A stretch of 22,332 nucleotides of DNA from Bacteroidales bacterium (GTDB lineage Bacteria > Bacteroidota > Bacteroidia > Bacteroidales > Bacteroidaceae): the NCBI GenBank assembly GCA_004552195.1, contig SFPC01000029.1, positions 1 through 22,332 of the forward strand. Direction: 5' to 3'. The number at the start of each line of letters is the position of its first letter. The first letter of the stretch is position 1. Shown here one piece after another: positions 21,884 through 22,332 of the stretch. Position numbers and translations under genes: made by a program. The notes beneath the pieces were generated by a model. It had not been told where the DNA came from. It saw only the letters and a program-made list of their open reading frames with translations, and ran no database searches.

Positions 21884-21914
21884 CAAAGATACAAAATTCT
21901 TATAACACTGACAA
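21884..21914 (-). promoter_or_regulatory. Transposase promoter built into the terminal repeat
   Basis: On the minus strand TTG (21914-21912), a 20-bp gap and TATCTTTG (21891-21884) form a full -33/-7 pair. The -33 element is the outermost three bases of the right terminal repeat. Confidence 0.65.
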
Positions 21915-22332
21915 TTAGATCGTTAGGTTGTTTTTGACTGATTTACGAGCATCCCTAATGTAGAATGCACACACGCCAGAGGCTCCAAAGTTCAGGCCAA
22001 GTGTAGCGTCCTCATTGTAATTGATTGCGCCCTGGTCGTTCGACGCCATGAAGTACGTCGTTGACCCAGCGCCCGTAGACACAATATACTCAACAGGGTT
22101 TGCGCCCAGTTCCACCAATGAGCTAAGCGCAATGTTACACGTCTGTGCGTACATCCCGCTGCCCACATTCTTCAGATAGTAGCCGTTAGTAGTGCCTGTT
22201 GGAATCAGTTGCCATATAAAGCTGCCATTGGTCTTGTCGAGCGAACTGGCCATGATGTTGTTGCCATTGGCATACATGTAGGCCTATGAGTTGCCGTTAC
22301 GGTTGATAACATAATATTTACTCTCGTCGAAG
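21915..22332 (-). pseudogene. Broken secreted-protein gene next to the IS (partial, runs off the window)
   Basis: The minus-strand frame from the window edge reads FDESKYYVINRNGNS, hits an in-frame TAG (22286-22284), then continues AYMYANGNNIMASSLDKTNG and on for about 120 residues to KSVKNNLTI and a TAA that touches the IS end. The coding sense on both sides of the TAG is consistent, as in KYYVINRNGNS-x-AYMYANGN, so a single substitution (for example from TAC) likely created the stop. The text (FIWQLIPTGTTNGYYLKNVGSGMYAQT) resembles a RICIN/beta-trefoil-like carbohydrate-binding or surface repeat module, but I cannot name the family. The end at NNLTI is where a Prevotella sorting tail (IYDLQGR...) would normally begin, so the IS may have removed it. 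The 5' part lies beyond the window. Confidence 0.65.

Larger units (their letters stand above)
20299..21914 (-). mobile_element. Insertion sequence of IS5/IS1182 type
   Basis: About 1.6 kb around a single transposase gene. The ends carry imperfect inverted repeats. The left end from 20302 reads TTGTC...TAAGAATT...TATCT and the right end, read inward from 21914, also reads TTGTC...TAAGAATT...TATCT, with a 2-nt gap and a variable middle. TTAG occurs at 20295-20298 and again at 21915-21918, a possible 4-bp target duplication, but this requires three extra G at the left end, so the left boundary (20299 or 20302) is uncertain. The element looks intact: its promoter, leader hairpin and transposase are all present. 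Confidence 0.7.

Overview
The window looks like chromosome from a Bacteroidota bacterium, most probably Prevotellaceae (Prevotella or a close relative). Three observations support this. The -7 box TAnnTTTG, typical of this phylum, stands in front of most transcription units. A large secreted glycoside hydrolase ends in the YNLQGQ...GVYVQNGKKYVVK type of C-terminal tail seen on Prevotella secreted proteins. The gene content includes a succinate-type CoA transferase, a bacterial GH3 auxin-responsive-like enzyme and a DUF3108 protein. Most genes are GC-rich; the stretch from about 10.7 to 12.4 kb is clearly richer in A+T.

Layout. 0.27-2.6 kb, minus strand: a probable operon of a U32 (TrhP-like) protein, SufE and a SpoU-class RNA methyltransferase. 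2.7-3.8 kb, plus: a papain-like (C1) lipoprotein protease. 4.0-5.1 kb, plus: trpS with its terminator. 5.1-6.1 kb: a gene-free kilobase holding a 22-bp degenerate tandem array, a probable minus-strand small RNA with its own promoter and terminator, and two palindromic sites upstream of that promoter. 6.1-8.1 kb, minus: an acetyl-CoA hydrolase/succinate CoA-transferase and an HxlR regulator. 8.35-8.8 kb, plus: a cupin protein diverging from the regulator across a palindrome-rich spacer. 8.9-10.4 kb, plus: cysS.

After cysS comes an odd mini-gene: a signal peptide and a T9SS-like tail in different frames, joined at a T TTT TTA heptamer that is also the U-tract of a terminator hairpin. Then follow a repeat-rich spacer, an unrecognised AT-rich exported protein (11.4-12.4 kb), a 954-residue GH43/LamG secreted enzyme on the minus strand (12.5-15.4 kb), and a plus-strand operon of a GH3-family enzyme, a Big_5 lipoprotein and a DUF3108 protein (15.7-20.1 kb). 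The right end carries an IS element (about 20.3-21.9 kb, IS5/IS1182-like transposase) directly against a broken secreted-protein gene that runs off the window.

The genes mostly look like independent housekeeping, metabolic and cell-surface units rather than one pathway. No CRISPR array, defence island, prophage or rRNA/tRNA gene was recognised. The least explained signals are the 22-bp array with the adjacent small RNA, and the frameshifted mini-gene/terminator. All identifications were made by eye without database searches.
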